64,000 nt of DNA from Clostridiales bacterium. Lineage in GTDB: Bacteria > Bacillota > Desulfotomaculia > Desulfotomaculales > VENG01. Positions 61,267 to 64,000 of the stretch are shown one piece after another (position 1 is the first letter of the stretch; every line of letters starts with the position of its first letter). The stretch covers positions 60,700-124,699 of the forward strand of contig JADQBQ010000007.1 in the NCBI GenBank assembly GCA_016278505.1, read 5' to 3'. Both the position numbers and the translations under genes were made by a program. A model generated the notes under the pieces. It was not told where the DNA came from and did not search any database. It was given only the letters and a program-made list of their open reading frames with translations.

Positions 61267-61272
61267 CTCAGT

Positions 61273-61302
61273 ATTATAGCACGTTGCTTAGTAAAGTAGC
61301 AA
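61273..61302 (-). promoter_or_regulatory. putative promoter of the OLE RNA
   Basis: Minus strand TTGCTA, 18 bases, TATAAT, with TG one base before the -10 (extended form). Predicted start near 61266. It lies between ispA and the RNA, so the RNA, oapA, dxs and tlyA could be transcribed independently of xseA-xseB-ispA. Confidence 0.7.
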
Positions 61303-61333
61303 ATTGTGAGTATCTCGGTTGATGAAACAAATA

Positions 61334-62227
61334 TTAAGAATCCCTGGATAAAATGTAGTGGAGCAATTCTCTCATAAACCGGGCATTTGTGCCAAAAGGC
61401 TCGAGGGCCATTTCAGCCTGCATGGCAATATCTCTCGCCTTTTCCTTTGCGGCAGCAAGGCCATATAAAGAGGGATAAGTGGCTTTCATATTCTTTTCAT
61501 CACTTCCAATTGGCTTGCCAAGCTTTTCCGCATCACCTTCAACGTCAAGAATATCATCAATAATCTGAAACGCCAGCCCCAAGTTATCGGCATATTCTGT
61601 CAGTTCTTTGATTTCTTTGGCTGACGCACCTGATAATATAGCACCTGACCTGACAGCCACCCTGTACAGCGCCCCGGTTTTGTGACTGTGAATGTAGTCT
61701 AAATCAGGTGGGGTAATAACTTTGTTTTCGAAAACCAGGTCTGCTACCTGTCCACCTATTAACCCACCGGTGCCACATGCATGGGCCACCTCTGATATTA
61801 CTTTAAGCACCCTATCCGAAGATATGCCTTCATCCGTTCCGGTCCTGGTAAGCAATTCAAAAGCAAGGGTCAACAGGGAATCTCCAACCAAGATGGCCAT
61901 AGCCTCTCCGTAAATCTTATGACTGGTGAGTTTGCCCCGGCGATAGTCATCGTTATCCATGGCTGGGAGGTCATCATGTACCAGTGAATAGGTGTGGATC
62001 AGTTCAATAGCACATGCAGTGGGCATTACCGGGCCGGGGTCTCTGCCTAAGGTTTCGGCAGCGGCTAAAGTTAACACCGGCCGCAGTCTTTTTCCCCCGG
62101 CAGTTATACTGTAGCGCAGGGCTTCATGAATTACCGTCGGGTACGTGTCTGCCGGAGGGAGGTATGAGTTGAGAGCCTCTTCCACCTTTGATGCCTTTAC
62201 CTGTAGCTGCTGTAAGAAGCCCATCAT
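61334..62227 (-). CDS. ispA: farnesyl/geranyl diphosphate synthase (polyprenyl synthetase)
   Basis: Chain-elongating prenyl transferase. First Asp-rich motif DDLPAMDNDDYRRG (about 88-101), second DDILD (about 230), and the GGKRLRPVL region (about 42-50) are present. 297 residues. ATG overlaps the xseB stop (ATGA). In the MEP route it uses products made downstream of dxs, encoded on the far side of the OLE RNA. Confidence 0.96.
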   Translation of the reverse strand: MMGFLQQLQVKASKVEEALNSYLPPADTYPTVIHEALRYSITAGGKRLRPVLTLAAAETLGRDPGPVMPTACAIELIHTYSLVHDDLPAMDNDDYRRGKLTSHKIYGEAMAILVGDSLLTLAFELLTRTGTDEGISSDRVLKVISEVAHACGTGGLIGGQVADLVFENKVITPPDLDYIHSHKTGALYRVAVRSGAILSGASAKEIKELTEYADNLGLAFQIIDDILDVEGDAEKLGKPIGSDEKNMKATYPSLYGLAAAKEKARDIAMQAEMALEPFGTNARFMRELLHYILSRDS

Positions 62228-62472
62228 TCGTTTCCTCCACCGATTGCAGCATCTGTTTCCCTAAGCACGGGGGTTCCATCAGAATCTGTGAGAAGCAGTT
62301 GAACTTTTTCTTCTACATTGTCAAGTTTATTGTTGCATATTTTAGAAAGGCGGATGCCTTCGGAGAATAATTCCAAAGCCTCTTCCAAAGGCACCTGCCC
62401 ATCCTCCAACTGCTTAATTACTTCCTCCAGCCGGCTGAGAGCCTTTTCAAAACTGAGCTCACTATCGCTCAT
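62224..62472 (-). CDS. xseB: exodeoxyribonuclease VII small subunit
   Basis: An 82-residue helical hairpin with the family pattern SFEKALSRLEEVIKQLEDGQVPLEEALELFSEGIRL (given in part). It coats the long helical arm of XseA. TGGAGGT site before the ATG. Confidence 0.96.
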   Translation of the reverse strand: MSDSELSFEKALSRLEEVIKQLEDGQVPLEEALELFSEGIRLSKICNNKLDNVEEKVQLLLTDSDGTPVLRETDAAIGGGNE

Positions 62473-62585
62473 TATATACCTCCATATATACTTCTATGGT
62501 TTGTTTGCCCCATATTATAACAGAAAACGTGGTAAAAGAAAGGTTTTTTCTCCAGTTACCATGAGTTTTATCTTCATACGCCGTA

Positions 62586-63794
62586 CTAATAATTTGCAGG
62601 GTATCGATTCTTAACTTCACAGTCCAGAGAGCCATCATTAAGATATATGTTCACGTTTTGTCCCTTACCGGCCTGTTTGCTGGAATGGATTATCTCACCC
62701 TTCTCCGAGGTGCAAATACTAAATCCTCTGGCCAGTGTTGCCAAAGGGCTTAATGCCTGCAAGCGTCCTGCTTGCTCCGACAATCTACTCCGATCTCTAG
62801 ATATGGATTGCGAAACTGTATTTAGTAACTGTTTCTGCAATTGATCTACAACCTGGTGGTGTCTGCTGGTAAGGGAATCAACAGGCCTCAACATAACCGG
62901 GCTTCTCGCCGAGTTTTCGACCCTTTGCCGCTTTTCCCTTATTGTTTCCACCACGGTGCGGGTTAGCCGGGAGCAGATATTTTGTATATACCTTCTTGTA
63001 TCAAGACCGTCCGGTACTGCCAGTTCCGCTGCTGCGGACGGTGTAGGGGCCCGAAGATCAGCAACCAGGTCAGCAATTGTGTAATCTGTTTCGTGTCCTA
63101 CCGCCGATATGATGGGAATGCGGGAGCTAAATATTGCCCTGGCAACCGTTTCTGTATTAAAAGCCCAGAGCTCCTCCAAAGATCCGCCTCCCCGCCCCAC
63201 AATGGCCAGATCAACTTCTCTAAAACTATTGACCAATTCTATGGCAGAGTAAATCTGGCCAGGGGCGTCATTACCCTGCACTTTTACCGGCACTAATATA
63301 ATTTGCAGACTTGGCCAGCGCCGTCTTAAAATACCGATCATATCTCGTATGGCCGCACCCGTAGGAGATGTGATCAGGGCGATGCGGCGTGGATATTTAG
63401 GTAATTCTTTTTTAACTTGATCATCAAAAAGACCTTCTTGATGGAGCTTTTCCTTAAGCTGTTCAAAGGCGACATAGAGGGCGCCCGTGCCACTGGGCTC
63501 AATACCTTGGGCATATAGCTGGTACTGACCACTGGGCTCATAAACAGATATGTAACCTCTTATCAACACCGACATTCCGTCTTCAGGTAAAAAGTTTAGG
63601 AAACGGGCACGGGAACGAAACATCACTACCTTAACGCATGAGTTACGGTCTTTTAAGGTGAGGTATAAATGCCCGGAGGCGGCTGCCTTAAAATTGGAGA
63701 TTTCTCCTTGCACCCATAGATTGGCCAGGACGTGATCGTTTTCTATCCTATCTTTTATGTGCGATGTTAATTCTGAAACTGTGAGGGTACGCAT
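62586..63794 (-). CDS. xseA: exodeoxyribonuclease VII large subunit
   Basis: The catalytic subunit of the nuclease that degrades single-stranded DNA from both ends. N-terminal OB fold (about 1-100) and the catalytic core with SAVGHETDYTIADLVADLRAPTPSAAAE (about 225-250, in part), then the helical arm for XseB and a C-terminal segment from about 350. 402 residues is normal. A 113-base gap precedes xseB. Confidence 0.96.
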   Translation of the reverse strand: MRTLTVSELTSHIKDRIENDHVLANLWVQGEISNFKAAASGHLYLTLKDRNSCVKVVMFRSRARFLNFLPEDGMSVLIRGYISVYEPSGQYQLYAQGIEPSGTGALYVAFEQLKEKLHQEGLFDDQVKKELPKYPRRIALITSPTGAAIRDMIGILRRRWPSLQIILVPVKVQGNDAPGQIYSAIELVNSFREVDLAIVGRGGGSLEELWAFNTETVARAIFSSRIPIISAVGHETDYTIADLVADLRAPTPSAAAELAVPDGLDTRRYIQNICSRLTRTVVETIREKRQRVENSARSPVMLRPVDSLTSRHHQVVDQLQKQLLNTVSQSISRDRSRLSEQAGRLQALSPLATLARGFSICTSEKGEIIHSSKQAGKGQNVNIYLNDGSLDCEVKNRYPANY

Positions 63795-63835
63795 ACAATA
63801 GTTTTCCCCCTGACTTTTCCCCAGATAATTAAGAT

Positions 63836-63893
63836 TTGCTAAGCCTGGCTAGTTGCCGATTCAATGCATTCGCTTTGCGCAAAAGACAGGTTT
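63836..63893. repeat. solo right end of the MITE-like element
   Basis: Matches the right end of the 40-kb copy (CTAAGCCTGGCTAG, then GATTCAATGCATTCGCTTT and GCGCAAAAGACAGGTTT). No second end lies within the visible sequence. The rest of 63894-64000 contains an open frame to the window edge without recognised features. Confidence 0.6.
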
Positions 63894-64000
63894 ATTCGTA
63901 GCTTGTTTGGGGCTTTGGGGACTGGCTCCTTTTTCGCTTTTCAAAAAGGGTCGAGTAGAAACAGGCCTTTCCCAGCTTATCCACCAGTTTAGGTGCTGCC

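Noticed and set aside
63892..64000. C-terminal end of a gene running off the right edge
   Set aside because: A frame is open from the edge to a TAA at 63892-63894, but its Ser/Lys/Pro-rich translation matches nothing known and it ends inside the repeat, so it is more likely repeat-derived flank.
1..64000. CRISPR arrays, tRNA or rRNA genes, prophage
   Set aside because: No regularly spaced direct repeats, no cloverleaf-like gene and no phage structural genes were noticed on reading both strands.

Overview
The window looks like the chromosome of an anaerobic, spore-forming clostridial Firmicute, most likely of the Peptococcaceae (Desulfotomaculum/Pelotomaculum type). This is inferred from gene content: a nearly complete sporulation set (spo0A, spoIIA-sigF, spoVA, spoIIM, spoIVB, spmAB, dacF, gerW/ytfJ), a ferredoxin-linked 2-oxoacid oxidoreductase, HgdC-type activases, many TTG/GTG starts with strong AGGAGG-like ribosome sites, and an OLE RNA locus. 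No rRNA, tRNA, CRISPR array or intact transposon was seen. Almost every gene lies on the minus strand, so the operons read from high to low coordinates.

Layout. 1-8.7 kb: a HutP-family gene, two hypotheticals, rluB, spmAB, a ClC channel with CBS domains, an FAD oxidoreductase, the DUF2953-ytfJ pair and a Spo0E-like gene. 8.8-16.9 kb is an accessory and decaying zone: an EFR1-type ferredoxin gene divergent from a LysR regulator, a DJ-1/PfpI and WYL-regulator pair, and remnants of a serine recombinase, a GMC oxidoreductase, a DUF421 protein and an AlkD-type glycosylase, with two tiny sporulation proteins among them. 17-27 kb: trpS, a site-2 protease, a DHH-CBS-CBS-nucleotidyltransferase fusion, a stand-alone trpB2, an HgdC-type activase with two partner proteins, and a TPR protein. 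27-34 kb: the spoVA operon, sigF, spoIIAB, spoIIAA and dacF. 34-43.7 kb: a cation/proton antiporter, pdp, deoB, xerD, a YqzK-like protein, spoIIM, a poorly known ComB-like/DUF3866 pair and an M20 peptidase. 43.7-47 kb: four genes for a 2-oxoacid:ferredoxin oxidoreductase plus a P-loop ATPase. 47-53 kb: an envelope/division block (MraY-like, GT2, MctB/SteB-like, SteA-like), then spo0A and spoIVB. 53-64 kb: recN, argR, a methyltransferase, nadK, tlyA, dxs, a membrane protein in the OapA position, a ~630-nt structured RNA, ispA, xseB and xseA.

The most notable locus is the ~700-base gap between ispA and the 191-residue membrane protein ahead of dxs. Its position, length, many strong stems, own promoter-like sequence and membrane-protein neighbour fit the OLE RNA / OapA system. 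Other structure not explained by genes includes a MITE-like repeat with 15-bp perfect terminal inverted repeats (21.4 kb), a relative at 40.1-40.5 kb split by two insertions, isolated element ends at 40.1 and 63.8 kb, a recurring terminator-like hairpin sequence, and several forespore-type (sigma-F/G) promoters. One of these, ahead of spoVAC, lies inside a perfect palindrome.

All calls come from reading the sequence and knowledge of the families. No database search was run. Start codons were moved to the position best supported by a ribosome-binding site where the longest open frame looked wrong.
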